This document shows positions 33,917 to 42,798 of a stretch of DNA of 64,000 bases, in pieces. Made by a program: the position numbers and the translations under genes. Every line of letters starts with the position of its first letter. Position 1 is the stretch's first letter. The notes under the pieces were generated by a model. That model had not been told where the DNA came from. It saw only the letters and a program-made list of their open reading frames with translations, and ran no database searches. The DNA comes from an uncultured Bacteroidales bacterium (GTDB taxonomy: Bacteria; Bacteroidota; Bacteroidia; Bacteroidales; UBA932), in assembly GCA_900316245.1 (NCBI GenBank), contig ONCE01000006.1, forward strand, positions 1-64,000, given 5' to 3'.

Positions 33917-34405
33917 ATGGAAAACACGCTGGAAATAGAGCTCGCAGAAGTAAGGCCGAAGGTCCTGGCACTGACCCGGAAATTCTTCCGGGCATCGCGC
34001 CTGGAGGGAGACCCGGAAGACGTGGTGCAGGACGTCCTGATCCGTCTGTGGGAGGCCCGGCGCAGCGGGGCCGATATCCGGAATCCGGAGGCCTGGGCCG
34101 TTACCATCACCAAAAACGCCTGTGTGTCGCTCTGGCGAAAAGCCCGTTATAACCGGCAGGAGCCGCTTCCGCTGAGTCTCGCCTCTGCAGAAAGCGCGAC
34201 GCTCCCTATAGAGCAGGCCGAAGCCCGTCAGCGCGCCAACCAAGTATTGAACAGCGTACCGGTTGCCACCTTGCGCCTCCTCCAGCTCAAGGCCAGTGGC
34301 CTTTCGCTGGACGAAATAGCGGCCATTACCGGTCGGCCCAAGGGTAGCATCAAAGCCTCCATCTCCATAGCCAGAAAGGAACTGATTAAAAGTCTGCAGC
34401 AATAA
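33917..34405 (+). CDS. ECF-family RNA polymerase sigma factor
   Basis: 162 residues from the ATG at 33917; the earlier in-frame ATG at 33863 overlaps the RAYT gene and is not preferred. Region 2 has EGDPEDVVQDVLIRLWEA, and region 4 has LQLKASGLSLDEIAAITGRPKGSIKASISIAR. It is followed one base later by a one-helix membrane protein and then a secreted protein, the usual sigma/anti-sigma layout. Distinct from the second ECF gene at 42799-43314. Confidence 0.92.
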   Translation: MENTLEIELAEVRPKVLALTRKFFRASRLEGDPEDVVQDVLIRLWEARRSGADIRNPEAWAVTITKNACVSLWRKARYNRQEPLPLSLASAESATLPIEQAEARQRANQVLNSVPVATLRLLQLKASGLSLDEIAAITGRPKGSIKASISIARKELIKSLQQ

Positions 34406-34406
34406 T

Positions 34407-34919
34407 ATGAATCGCAAAACCTTAATAGAAAGATATCTATCGGCCGATGCCACTCCTGAGGAAGAGCGTCTGCTGGCTCAGTCTTTCGCCTCCTTCCCTC
34501 CCGAGGGAGAAGAGGAAAAGGCCGTCGCGGAGCTTTTGGGCATCATCGGCCCTGTTGAGACGGAACCTCTGGAAGAGGCCTCAGACCAGTATGACAAGAT
34601 GGTCCGCCGTGCGCGCAAGCGGTCCATTAGAATCTGGAGCCTGACCTTTTCGGGTGTGGCTGCTGTTCTCCTGGCCGTGGTTTTCCTTCACCGGAAACCA
34701 GAGCCGGCTGACACGGAATCTCCCAGTACCATGGAATGGCTACAACAGCTTCAATTGATCTCCAATATGGACCCGGCCGAAGCCGAGGACTATGAGTTCA
34801 GGCCCGTTGGAGACGGTTTTATCATGACCGCCCGGTTTAAGGATGGCAGTGAGGCCTCCTACATCCTTACACCTATGGATGGCGGAAATACTTTCCATCT
34901 TGTATCCATGAATAATTAA
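34407..34919 (+). CDS. Putative anti-sigma factor, single-pass membrane protein
   Basis: 170 residues. A short acidic N-terminal cytoplasmic part (about 1-72; RKTLIERYLSADATPEEERLL) is followed by one membrane helix (about 77-94) and an extracytoplasmic C-terminal domain. Gene order (one base after the ECF sigma gene) and topology suggest it holds the sigma factor at the membrane. No zinc-finger ZAS motif is visible, so the mode of binding is unclear. Confidence 0.7.
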   Translation: MNRKTLIERYLSADATPEEERLLAQSFASFPPEGEEEKAVAELLGIIGPVETEPLEEASDQYDKMVRRARKRSIRIWSLTFSGVAAVLLAVVFLHRKPEPADTESPSTMEWLQQLQLISNMDPAEAEDYEFRPVGDGFIMTARFKDGSEASYILTPMDGGNTFHLVSMNN

Positions 34920-34930
34920 AAACAGCATCT

Positions 34931-35560
34931 ATGAAAAAGATACTCTTTATTATCGTCCTTATGCTCTGCTCCGTATGTTTATGGGGACAACAGACCATCT
35001 ATGTTATCGACAATGTGACCGTTGAACATTTTGACGGCTCGCAGCTGAAGGGAAAAACCATCGGCGATTACCAGATCACCACAACGGGAAAGGGCAACAA
35101 GGCCGTAACCGTCCACGCCATTACTACGGTAAAAAGAACCATGAGAAGCCAGATCATTGTCAATGATAATGGCAAGATCATTATGAAAACCGACTCTTTG
35201 TTGGCAAAATCCGGAGTGAATCATTTCGGTTCCGGTACTGGTCAAAACACTGTGTACATAGTTGACGGAAAAGTGGTGGAAGAATCCGAAGTCAAGAACC
35301 TGCCAACCAAACAGATTCAAAGTGTTACGGTGATCAAAGATTCCGAAAGCCTTAAGCAGTTCAACCTGGATGGGAGTTCTTCCGTTGTGAATATCATTAC
35401 CAAGAGTGAAGAGAGTGCCAAGGAATTACTTAAGTCCCTTCCCGGTGCCAAAGTTGAGGAGGACGGCACCGTAACCATCAACGGTCAATCCGTGAAAAAA
35501 ATCACTATCAATGGCCGCAATTACCAAGTAGCCCCCGCTTCCGCTCCCATTGAGCCGTGA
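34931..35560 (+). CDS. Secreted protein with two TonB-plug-like segments
   Basis: 209 residues with a signal peptide (cleavage near SVCLWGQ). The middle segment TVYIVDGKVVEESEVKNLPT then SVTVIKDSESLKQF and VVNIITK copies the pattern of the plug of a TonB-dependent receptor (xDG, I-x-SV-x-VIKD, G-x-VNI-T). The C-terminal part LLKSLPGAKVEEDGTVTINGQ then INGRNY resembles the plug-end phrase of OMP_b-brl_3 proteins. No barrel follows, so it is a plug-only protein of unknown role. Third gene of the sigma module; its stop codon lies inside the end of palindromic repeat copy 3. Confidence 0.7.
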   Translation: MKKILFIIVLMLCSVCLWGQQTIYVIDNVTVEHFDGSQLKGKTIGDYQITTTGKGNKAVTVHAITTVKRTMRSQIIVNDNGKIIMKTDSLLAKSGVNHFGSGTGQNTVYIVDGKVVEESEVKNLPTKQIQSVTVIKDSESLKQFNLDGSSSVVNIITKSEESAKELLKSLPGAKVEEDGTVTINGQSVKKITINGRNYQVAPASAPIEP

Positions 35561-35663
35561 AACGGAACTAGTTAACATTCACTACTTTATACAAATCCTC
35601 CTCTGCGTTTTGCGGAGGAGGATTTTCGTAATTACCAGTAACTAAGACAGTTACATTTCACGG
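35555..35663 (+). repeat. 109-bp palindromic repeat, copy 3
   Basis: Ends CCGTGAAACGGAAC and AGTTACATTTCACGG; central hairpin AAATCCTCCTCTGC with GCGGAGGAGGATTT around GTTTT. The left arm (ACTAGTTAACATTCA) agrees with copy 1 and the right arm (AGTAACTAAGACAG) with the reversed copy 2. It overlaps the last six bases of the upstream gene (its TGA at 35558 is inside the repeat) and lies between convergent genes, where it likely also terminates transcription. Confidence 0.9.
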
Positions 35664-35695
35664 GCCGAAGACCACGGGCCAGGGGCCGAAGGGCG

Positions 35696-37165
35696 CTAGA
35701 TATTTCCCTGCTGCTCGGGAGGGAGTTCCTTGCGCCAGAGGCGGGTCATGTCTTCGAGCGTCTTGCCCTTGGTCTCGGGCACCAGGCGCCACACGAAGAT
35801 GGCGGCGATGATGCAGATGACACCGTAGAGGGCGTAGGCGAAGAAATGGCCGAAGCTTTCACCCATAGCACCCAGCTTCATATTGTACATAGGCACGAAG
35901 GTGCTGGATACGATGAAGTTGAAAATCCACTGGAAGGCGACGGCGATGGCCGTGGCCTGGCTGCGGATGGTGTTGGGGAAGAGCTCGGCAATGTACACCC
36001 AGCAGATGGGACCCCAGCTGAACATAAAGCAGGCGCTGTACACCATAATGCTGATCACGGGTACCAGGGCCGGCATCGTTACCACGTTGCTCAGGGCAAC
36101 GCCCAGGGCGCCGATGGCCATACCGATGGAACCGGTGATGAGCAGGGGCTTGCGGCCCAGCTTTTCTACCGTGAAGACGGCTACCAGCGTGAAGGTGATG
36201 TTGATGATGCCCATAATGACCGTAAACAGCATATTGTCGCTTACGCCCATGGATTCAAAAATACGGGGCGCGAAGTACAGCACGGCATTGATGCCGATGA
36301 TCTGCTGGAATACGGACAGCATACAGCCGATGAAGATAACCAGGACGCCATAGGCGAAGAGGCTTTCCTTCTCTTCCTTGACAGTTTCGATGATGTCCAG
36401 CAGAATCTTTCTGCCCTGGCCTTCTCCGTTGATCTTGGAAAGGACCTCGAGGGCCTTGTCGTTCTGCTTGCGCAGCACCAGGTAACGGGGCGTCTCGGGC
36501 ACCAGGAGAATCAGGAGGGCGAAGAGTCCGGCGGGCACTGCCTCGGAAACGAACATCACTCTCCAGCCGATGGAATTGGTCCAGGCTACGATCTCAGGGT
36601 CGTTGGCGTGACTCTGGATGATGAGGAAGTTCACAAAGTACACCACCAGCTGACCGAAGATAATGGCAAACTGGTTCCAGGATACCAGGCGTCCGCGCTT
36701 GCGGGCCGGGGCAATCTCTGCAATGTACATAGGGCAGATGGCCGATGCGAGGCCCACGCCCACGCCGCCCAGGATGCGGTAGCCGTTGAAGGCTACGAGC
36801 AGGCCCTTGGAAGCGGCGCCCTTGGAAAAGAAGAGGAACTCGGGATAGTAGGAACCCAGGGCGCTCAGGAAGAAGAGGATACCCGCCACAAAGAGGGTTT
36901 TCTTTCTTCCGAAACGGTGGGCCAGCCTACCCGACAGAAGGGCACCGATCACGCAGCCGATAAGGGCGCTGGAGGTGGTGAAACCGTGCCAGCCGTCGGT
37001 GTAGGTGAAGTCCGGCGCGCTCTGGAAAAAGGCCTGGAGGCCTTTCTCCGCGCCGGAAATCACAGCTGTATCGTAACCGAAAAGCAGACCGCCTATGACC
37101 GCTACCAGCACAATGCTGACCAGGTACAGGACGCTGCCTTCCTGCTTGTAGGAACTACTTTGCAT
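35696..37165 (-). CDS. xylE: Xylose/H+ symporter, MFS sugar porter family
   Basis: 489 residues with 12 predicted helices and the sugar porter signatures: GRLAHRFGRKKT after helix 2, PETPRYLV (helix 6 loop), GRKPL, and PETKGKTLEDM at the C-terminus. The match is to XylE-type transporters; substrate preference for xylose follows from the xylA and xylB neighbours. Its start overlaps the end of xylA by 11 bases, so translation is coupled. Last gene of the leftward xyl operon. Confidence 0.9.
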   Translation of the reverse strand: MQSSSYKQEGSVLYLVSIVLVAVIGGLLFGYDTAVISGAEKGLQAFFQSAPDFTYTDGWHGFTTSSALIGCVIGALLSGRLAHRFGRKKTLFVAGILFFLSALGSYYPEFLFFSKGAASKGLLVAFNGYRILGGVGVGLASAICPMYIAEIAPARKRGRLVSWNQFAIIFGQLVVYFVNFLIIQSHANDPEIVAWTNSIGWRVMFVSEAVPAGLFALLILLVPETPRYLVLRKQNDKALEVLSKINGEGQGRKILLDIIETVKEEKESLFAYGVLVIFIGCMLSVFQQIIGINAVLYFAPRIFESMGVSDNMLFTVIMGIINITFTLVAVFTVEKLGRKPLLITGSIGMAIGALGVALSNVVTMPALVPVISIMVYSACFMFSWGPICWVYIAELFPNTIRSQATAIAVAFQWIFNFIVSSTFVPMYNMKLGAMGESFGHFFAYALYGVICIIAAIFVWRLVPETKGKTLEDMTRLWRKELPPEQQGNI

Positions 37166-38471
37166 AGAGGTTCAGATAAGTTTCGCAGAGTTCCTGTTTG
37201 CCGGAAGCGGCCACGGGTTCTCCGTTCTTCTTGGCATATTCGTACAGGTCTTCCAGGGAAGCCTTGCCTTCTTCGAATTTCTTGCCCAGACCGCTGTCGA
37301 AGGAAGCGTAACGTTCCTTGACCATAGCGGGCAGCGGGCTCTCTTCCAGGATGGCGGCCGCGTTCAGGAGGGCGTGAGCCATGGCATCCATAGCGCTGAT
37401 GTGGGCGATGAAGATATCCTCAGGATCCGTTGAAGAACGGCGGAGTTTGGCGTCGAAGTTGGTACCGCCATTGCCGAAGCCACCGTTGAGGATGATCTGC
37501 ATCATAGCCTGGGTGAGATCCAGGGCGTCGATGGGGAACTGGTCCGTATCCCAGCCGTTCTGGGCGTCTCCGCGGTTGGCGTCGATGGAACCCAGGAAGC
37601 CGTTCTCGCGGGCCACGGTGAGTTCGTGCTCAAAGGTGTGGCCGGCCAGGGTGGCGTGGTTGACCTCGATATTCACCTTGAAGTCCTTTTCCAGGCCGTT
37701 GGCGCGGAGGAAACCGATCACGGTCTCGGTGTCTACGTCGTACTGGTGTTTGGTGGGCTCCATCGGTTTGGGCTCAATGAGGAAGGTGCCTTTGAAGCCC
37801 TTGGCGCGGGCGTAGTCGCGGGCGGCGGTGAGCATCTTGGCCAGATGGTCCTTCTCTCGCTGCATCTGGGTGTTGAGCAGCGTGTAGTAGCCTTCGCGGC
37901 CACCCCAGAACACATAGTTGGTACCACCCAGCTTGATGGTGGCATCCAGGGCGTTCTTGATCTGGACGGCGGCACGGGCCACAATGTCAAACTGAGGGTT
38001 GGTGGCGGCACCGTTCATATAGCGCTTGTTGCCGAACACGTTGGCGGTACCCCAGAGGTTCTTGATGCCGGTTTCCTTCATCTTGACCAGGAGGTAGTCC
38101 GTGATGTCCTTCATACGGGCCTCGTACTCGGCAATGTCTTCACAGTCCTCGATGAGGTCGATGTCGTGGAAGCAGAAGTACTCGATGCCCAGTTTCTGCA
38201 TAAGCTCGAAGCCGGCATCGGCCTTGGCCTTGGCGCGGCAGTAGGGGCACTCGCCTTTGTCCCATTCGTAGGAGCGGGTCTGGCCGCCGAAGGGGTCTCC
38301 GGAAGCCTGGCCCAGGGTGTGCCACCAGGCCATGGCATATTTGAGCCAGTCCTTCATGGGCTTGCCCATAACTACCTGGGAGGCGTTATAATAGTGGAAT
38401 GCAAGGGGATTCTTGCTCTTGGGTCCTTCAAACGGGATCTTGCCGATACCCGGGAAATACTCTTTAGTCAT
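37155..38471 (-). CDS. xylA: Xylose isomerase
   Basis: 438 residues, normal for the class II family. Conserved segments include the catalytic His in YFCFHDIDLI, the metal-site regions IEPKPMEPTKHQYD and VNIEVNHATLAGHTFEHEL, and SIDANRGDAQNGWDTDQFP. The enzyme converts xylose to xylulose and works in the cytoplasm with Mg2+ or Mn2+. Middle gene of the xyl operon. Confidence 0.98.
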   Translation of the reverse strand: MTKEYFPGIGKIPFEGPKSKNPLAFHYYNASQVVMGKPMKDWLKYAMAWWHTLGQASGDPFGGQTRSYEWDKGECPYCRAKAKADAGFELMQKLGIEYFCFHDIDLIEDCEDIAEYEARMKDITDYLLVKMKETGIKNLWGTANVFGNKRYMNGAATNPQFDIVARAAVQIKNALDATIKLGGTNYVFWGGREGYYTLLNTQMQREKDHLAKMLTAARDYARAKGFKGTFLIEPKPMEPTKHQYDVDTETVIGFLRANGLEKDFKVNIEVNHATLAGHTFEHELTVARENGFLGSIDANRGDAQNGWDTDQFPIDALDLTQAMMQIILNGGFGNGGTNFDAKLRRSSTDPEDIFIAHISAMDAMAHALLNAAAILEESPLPAMVKERYASFDSGLGKKFEEGKASLEDLYEYAKKNGEPVAASGKQELCETYLNLYAK

Positions 38472-38498
38472 AGTGATATGGGTTTGATTGGTTGTTTA

Positions 38499-39974
38499 TC
38501 ATACAGTAAGGTGGGACTTCCAACGCTCGTAGGCTTCTCTGTACAGGTCTCGGTTGTCTGGGGTAATCACCGCCAGGCGGTTGAGGGAAGAGAAAGCCTC
38601 GTTGGCATTCTTGTAGATGCCGGCGCCCAGGCCTGCACCCTTGGCGGCCCCAACGGAGCCGTCCGTGTCGTACAGTTCGATGGTGGCCCCGGATACGCCG
38701 GAGAGCGTCTCCTGGAATATTCGGCTCTGGAACATATTGGCCTTGCCGGCGTGGATCTTGTCCACCTTCAGGCCCATCTGCTCCATAATCTCAATGCCGT
38801 ACTGGAAGGAGAACACGATGCCCTCCTGGGCGGCCCGCAGCAGGTGGCTGTTGGTATGCCGGTTGAAGTTGACGCCATACAGGCTGCAGCCTACGTCCTT
38901 GTTCTGGAGCATTCTTTCGGCCCCGTTTCCGAACGGCAGGATGCTTACGCCTTCCGAGCCGATGGGAACTTTTTCGGCCATCTTGTCCATTTCCGGATAG
39001 GAACTGCCGGTGGGGGCTACATTGTGCCGCATCCAGGAGTTGAGGATGCCCGTTCCGTTGATGCAGAGCAGCACGCCCAGACGGGGATCCTGAGGGGTAT
39101 GGTTCACGTGTGCAAAGGAATTCACGCGGGACAGAGGGTCGTGAGAGACCTGGCCGATGACGCCGTACACCACGCCGGAAGTGCCGGCGGTGGAGGCAAT
39201 CTCACCGGGCTGCAGCACACCCAGGCTGAGGGCATTGTTGGGCTGGTCTCCGGCCCGGTAGGTGACAGGGGTTCCTTCTGCCAGGCCCAGGCGCTGGGCG
39301 GCTTCGCGCGTGAGGGTTCCCTGCAGGCCGAAGGTGGGCTTGACGGGAGCCAGCACGGAAGGATCGAACTGGAAATAGTCCAGGAGTTCCTTGCTGGGAG
39401 CGTTCTTCTTGAAGTCCCAGAAGATGCCTTCCGACAGACCGCTTACGGTGGTGCAGACACTGCCGGTGAGCCGCATCGCAATATAGTCTCCGGGAAGCAT
39501 AATCTTCCAGATGCGGTTATACAGCTCCGGTTCGTTTTCCTTGACCCAGGCCAGTTTGGCGGCGGTGAAGTTGCCGGGCGAATTCAGCAGATGCTCCAGG
39601 CACCACTTCTTGCCCAGGGTCTCAAAGGCCTGCTGGCCATAGGGGACAGCCCGGGAATCGCACCAGATGATGGAGGGCCGAAGCACGTTCATCTCCTTGT
39701 CCACGCACACCAGGCCGTGCATCTGATAGGAAATGCCAATGGCTTTGATGTCCTTGGGGTTGATGGCGTGCACCTGATGGAGCACGTCTTCCGTGGCCAG
39801 ACGCAGGTTGCCCAGCCACATAGACGGGTCTTGCTCTGCCCAGCCGGTGTGTTTGGCAATGATGGGAGCCTCAGACTTGGGATAGAAGGCCGAAGCCACG
39901 CATTTTCCGCTCTGGGCGTCTACCAGGGAAGCCTTTACCGAAGAACTGCCGATATCGTAACCTAAAAGATACAT
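38499..39974 (-). CDS. xylB: Xylulokinase (FGGY family)
   Basis: 491 residues. The N-terminal ATPase-fold half begins MYLLGYDIGSSSVKASLVD, and the C-terminal half has TYRAGDQPNNALSLGVLQPG and the FGGY-type ATP site around GAAKGAGLGAG. It phosphorylates xylulose to xylulose 5-phosphate. It is the first gene of the operon, only 22 bases from the end of tRNA-Pro. A -7 box TAATTTTG (complement of 39979-39986) lies four bases from the ATG, so the message may be nearly leaderless. Confidence 0.96.
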   Translation of the reverse strand: MYLLGYDIGSSSVKASLVDAQSGKCVASAFYPKSEAPIIAKHTGWAEQDPSMWLGNLRLATEDVLHQVHAINPKDIKAIGISYQMHGLVCVDKEMNVLRPSIIWCDSRAVPYGQQAFETLGKKWCLEHLLNSPGNFTAAKLAWVKENEPELYNRIWKIMLPGDYIAMRLTGSVCTTVSGLSEGIFWDFKKNAPSKELLDYFQFDPSVLAPVKPTFGLQGTLTREAAQRLGLAEGTPVTYRAGDQPNNALSLGVLQPGEIASTAGTSGVVYGVIGQVSHDPLSRVNSFAHVNHTPQDPRLGVLLCINGTGILNSWMRHNVAPTGSSYPEMDKMAEKVPIGSEGVSILPFGNGAERMLQNKDVGCSLYGVNFNRHTNSHLLRAAQEGIVFSFQYGIEIMEQMGLKVDKIHAGKANMFQSRIFQETLSGVSGATIELYDTDGSVGAAKGAGLGAGIYKNANEAFSSLNRLAVITPDNRDLYREAYERWKSHLTV

Positions 39975-39996
39975 AGTGCAAAATTAAGTGGTTATG

Positions 39997-40070
39997 TCGG
40001 GGTGATGTGACTCGAACACACGACCCTCTGGTCCCAAACCAGATGCGCTAGCCAACTGCGCCACACCCCG
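39997..40070 (-). tRNA. tRNA-Pro (TGG)
   Basis: A 74-base cloverleaf: acceptor CGGGGTG with CACCCCG and A as discriminator; D-arm with AGTTGGCTAGC; anticodon stem TCTGG with CCAGA and loop TTTGGGA, anticodon TGG; T-arm with GTTCGAGTC. CCA is not encoded. Upstream (complement of 40082-40089) is a TATCTTTG -7 box. No terminator separates it from xylB. Confidence 0.96.
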
Positions 40071-40098
40071 TGGTGTATCTACAAAGATAGGAAAAAAA

Positions 40099-41244
40099 TC
40101 AGAACAGAGGGCTCAATACCTTGAGGAATTTTCGGTATCCCCGTCTAAATCCTTCGGAAGGCTGAGAATCCGGGCTGAGCGGCAGCGACTGCCCAATCAC
40201 GTGGTCAATCAGGCCTTTGAAATGGGCCACGCTCTCGGGATCATAGAAATAGAATCCGTCCTCCCGGTTGGTCCGGAGGCTGCGGTAATCCATATTGACC
40301 GTGCCGCAACTGGCAAGCTCATCGTCTATGACAAAAAGTTTGGAATGGTCGTAAGCGCCCACATACACATAGATGCCCACCCCGGCCCTCAGCAGTTCCA
40401 CGGCATACTCCCGCGTGAGTTCATTCATAAAGCCCCAGTCGCATTTCTGGGGAATCACCAGGCGCACATCCACCCCGCGGGCGGCGCAGGTCTTGAAGGC
40501 CTCTATCAGTTCCCGGGGCGGGGCAAAGTAAGGCGTCTGGAGATAGAAATACTCCTGGGCCTGCTTCAGAAGGGCTATGAAAGTGGTATCCAGCCGGGCT
40601 TTTTCTTCCGTGCCGAAGGCCTCCGCCACCACCGTCCCCACGGGAGCGGGGGAGGCGGGTTCGAGGGTTTCTCCGGCCAGCATCTCCCAGGACTGGGCAA
40701 AGAGCATCCACAGCTGCGTGGCCACGGGGCCTTCTACCCGCACCTGCGTGTCAATCCAGTCGTAGATGGCCTGGTCGTAGAAATTCATTCCTCCGGTGTA
40801 GGCAATGCGTCCGTCAATGATGATGATCTTGCGGTGGTCCCGCGGTCCCAGGATGCTCCCCAGGGCCCGGAGTGGCCCCATCTTCTCAAAAGGATGCGTG
40901 TAATAGAGTTCCACGCCGGCATCCTTCATTTCCTGATAGTAGGATTCCGTGACGGTGGGTGTGATCAGGTTGTCCATGATCAGCCGCACCTTCACGCCCT
41001 CGCGGGCCTTGGCCATCAGGGCGTCCTTCACCCGCTGGCCGGAGCGGTCCTTGGCAAACCAGTAGTACTCTATCTCTACGGAGTGCCGGGCGGCGGCTAC
41101 ATCCTGCAGCATCCGGTCCAGGAACTCTTCTCCGTTCTTGGTGCTCCAGAGGGCGTTGCCTCCCACCGCGTTGGCGCGGTTCTGTGCCGGCGAGAGCCAG
41201 TACAGAAAGAGCAAAACCAGGAGTATGAGTTTGCGCTTTTGCAA
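40099..41244 (-). CDS. Phospholipase D-family protein (cardiolipin synthase-like)
   Basis: About 381 residues with two HKD motifs: DHRKIIIIDGRIAYTGGMN near residue 155 and YDHSKLFVIDDELASCGTVN near 310, the double-HKD layout of bacterial cardiolipin synthases. One N-terminal membrane helix (KLILLVLLFLYWL) anchors it. There is no ATG in a sensible position. A TTG at 41244-41242 preceded by a GGA ribosome site is preferred; a second TTG at 41274 would lie in the -7 box (complement of 41272-41279). Role: transphosphatidylation of phosphatidylglycerol to cardiolipin, or a related phosphodiester reaction. Divergent from the LolD-like gene. Confidence 0.85.
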   Translation of the reverse strand: MQKRKLILLVLLFLYWLSPAQNRANAVGGNALWSTKNGEEFLDRMLQDVAAARHSVEIEYYWFAKDRSGQRVKDALMAKAREGVKVRLIMDNLITPTVTESYYQEMKDAGVELYYTHPFEKMGPLRALGSILGPRDHRKIIIIDGRIAYTGGMNFYDQAIYDWIDTQVRVEGPVATQLWMLFAQSWEMLAGETLEPASPAPVGTVVAEAFGTEEKARLDTTFIALLKQAQEYFYLQTPYFAPPRELIEAFKTCAARGVDVRLVIPQKCDWGFMNELTREYAVELLRAGVGIYVYVGAYDHSKLFVIDDELASCGTVNMDYRSLRTNREDGFYFYDPESVAHFKGLIDHVIGQSLPLSPDSQPSEGFRRGYRKFLKVLSPLF

Positions 41245-41261
41245 GAGAGTTCCTATCTTTG
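41230..41261 (+). promoter_or_regulatory. Promoter of the LolD-like ATPase gene
   Basis: TTTG at 41230-41233, 20 bases, TATCTTTG at 41254-41261, then 24 bases to the ATG at 41286. The promoter lies inside the opposite-strand coding start of the phospholipase D-type gene, and that gene's own -7 box overlaps the same 30 bases. Confidence 0.7.
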
Positions 41262-41285
41262 TGAAATCGAGCAAAGGTACAAAAA

Positions 41286-41942
41286 ATGATTATCGAAGCC
41301 AAAGATATTCGCAAGTCTTTTAACAAGTTGGAGGTGTTGAAGGGTGTAGATTTTTCTGCACGGCAAGGCGAGGTGGTGGCCATAATGGGCGCATCCGGAG
41401 CCGGCAAGTCCACCCTCCTCCAGATTCTGGGAACCCTCCTGACGCCGGACAGCGGCAGCCTGGTCATTGACGGCTCCAACGTGCTGGATATGGACGCCAG
41501 GGAATTGGCCGCCTTCCGCAACCGCCGCATAGGCTTCGTTTTCCAGGCCCATCACCTGCTGCCGGAGTTCACGGCGGTGGAAAACGTGATGATTCCTTCG
41601 CTCATCGGCGGCGCTTCTTCGGCCCAGGCCAAGGCCCGTGCCCAGGAACTCCTGGCCCTCGTGGGCCTGGAGGCCCGTCTCGCCCATAAGCCCTCGGAAC
41701 TTTCCGGCGGTGAGCAGCAGCGGGTGGCCATTGCCCGTGCGCTGGCCAATCGGCCCGCCATCCTCTTTGCAGACGAACCTACCGGCAACCTCGATTCCCA
41801 TACCAAGGAAGAGATTCACCAGCTCTTCTTTGACCTGCGCAAACAATTAGGCCAGACCGTGGTCATTGTTACACATGACGCAGGTCTGGCCCAACTTTGT
41901 GACAGGAGCTGTTACATGGTGGACGGCTCTTTCGAGGGCTGA
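41286..41942 (+). CDS. ABC transporter ATP-binding protein, LolD-like
   Basis: 218 residues. Walker [10 protein letters not shown] near residue 38, signature LSGGEQQR near 140, Walker [14 protein letters not shown], and H-loop VTHDAGLA. The [17 protein letters not shown] phrase is typical of LolD, which with LolCE releases lipoproteins from the inner membrane. No permease is adjacent. Its 3' end overlaps the convergent LTXXQ-type gene by 31 bases. Confidence 0.88.
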   Translation: MIIEAKDIRKSFNKLEVLKGVDFSARQGEVVAIMGASGAGKSTLLQILGTLLTPDSGSLVIDGSNVLDMDARELAAFRNRRIGFVFQAHHLLPEFTAVENVMIPSLIGGASSAQAKARAQELLALVGLEARLAHKPSELSGGEQQRVAIARALANRPAILFADEPTGNLDSHTKEEIHQLFFDLRKQLGQTVVIVTHDAGLAQLCDRSCYMVDGSFEG

Positions 41943-42436
41943 GGACGGTTGCCGGGCCGATTACCACCGGCACCGGGGCGTCCGGGGCCGCCTTGTCCCA
42001 GGCGGTGAATCTGGTTCTGGCGGAACTTTTCTTCGGCCAGCAGGAGCTTGGCCACTTTGCTCACGGGCAGCACGTTCTTGTAGCGGGCCACGGCTTCGGC
42101 CTCTACCTTTTCCCCGGCACTCTTGGCGTCCAGGTATTTGTCCAGGAGGTTGGCGGCATCGTTGCCGTTGGCTCCCTCACTGAGGGCCTTGAAGGCCTGT
42201 CCGGTTGCCTGGAATGCCTCGCGGCGCTGTTTCTGGACGTCGTTGTAGACGGGCCAGAAGGCCTGGGCTTCGCTTTCCGTGAGATCCAGCTCGGAGGTAA
42301 TGAAGGCCACCTGCTCTGCACGCACTTTTTCTCTCCAGTCGTTGCCTCCCTTCTTCTGATCCTGCTTGTTGTTCTGGGCCTGTGCAAGACCGGCTACCAG
42401 TGCAAGCGATAAAAATACACTAATAATTTTCTTCAT
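41912..42436 (-). CDS. Secreted LTXXQ/Spy-like protein
   Basis: 174 residues with a signal peptide ([12 protein letters not shown]). A helical mature part contains [24 protein letters not shown], the LTxxQ/LTxxE-type motif of CpxP/Spy-like periplasmic chaperones and of many Bacteroidota sensors of ECF modules. A Gly/Pro/Arg-rich tail follows ([17 protein letters not shown]). It starts inside the end of the anti-sigma gene (17-base overlap). Probably regulates or is regulated by the ECF sigma system upstream. Confidence 0.75.
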   Translation of the reverse strand: MKKIISVFLSLALVAGLAQAQNNKQDQKKGGNDWREKVRAEQVAFITSELDLTESEAQAFWPVYNDVQKQRREAFQATGQAFKALSEGANGNDAANLLDKYLDAKSAGEKVEAEAVARYKNVLPVSKVAKLLLAEEKFRQNQIHRLGQGGPGRPGAGGNRPGNRPQPSKEPSTM

Positions 42437-42794
42437 AGTTCGCTTCTGCTAATAGTTCAACTGAAACGTTGTCGGCCAAAAGGAAATTGACAATGTCCTC
42501 GCTTGTCAGGTCTGTGGTCTCCACTTGCTCGAGCATCCCGTCCGGATCCAGAGAACGGGATAAATAGGAGAGGTAGTCCCAACTGTACTCTTCCTGCAGA
42601 ACCGGTTCTGCAGCTTTTCTGAAGAGGAAGCCACCCACCGTTGCCAGGATAACAAGGCTGGCGGCGTAGGCAATCCAGGGAGATACCTTTTGCAGGGTGG
42701 TGGGGCGCACCTCCTGCTGGGGGATGCGGCTCAGTTTCTGCTCCAGGTTTTGGAAGTAGCCTTCGGGGACAAATATGTCGTTTTTCTTGGTCAT
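42420..42794 (-). CDS. Putative anti-sigma factor, single-pass membrane protein
   Basis: 124 residues: short cytoplasmic N-terminus (PEGYFQNLEQKLSRIP), one membrane helix (about 40-58) and an acidic C-terminal part. The gene follows the ECF sigma gene by four bases and is overlapped by the LTXXQ-type gene, the usual three-gene module in this phylum. Identity as an anti-sigma rests on context and topology. Confidence 0.7.
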   Translation of the reverse strand: MTKKNDIFVPEGYFQNLEQKLSRIPQQEVRPTTLQKVSPWIAYAASLVILATVGGFLFRKAAEPVLQEEYSWDYLSYLSRSLDPDGMLEQVETTDLTSEDIVNFLLADNVSVELLAEANYEENY

Positions 42795-42798
42795 ACGC

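Noticed and set aside
37626..39965. 779-residue frame antisense to xylA/xylB
   Set aside because: Shadow of well-supported genes.
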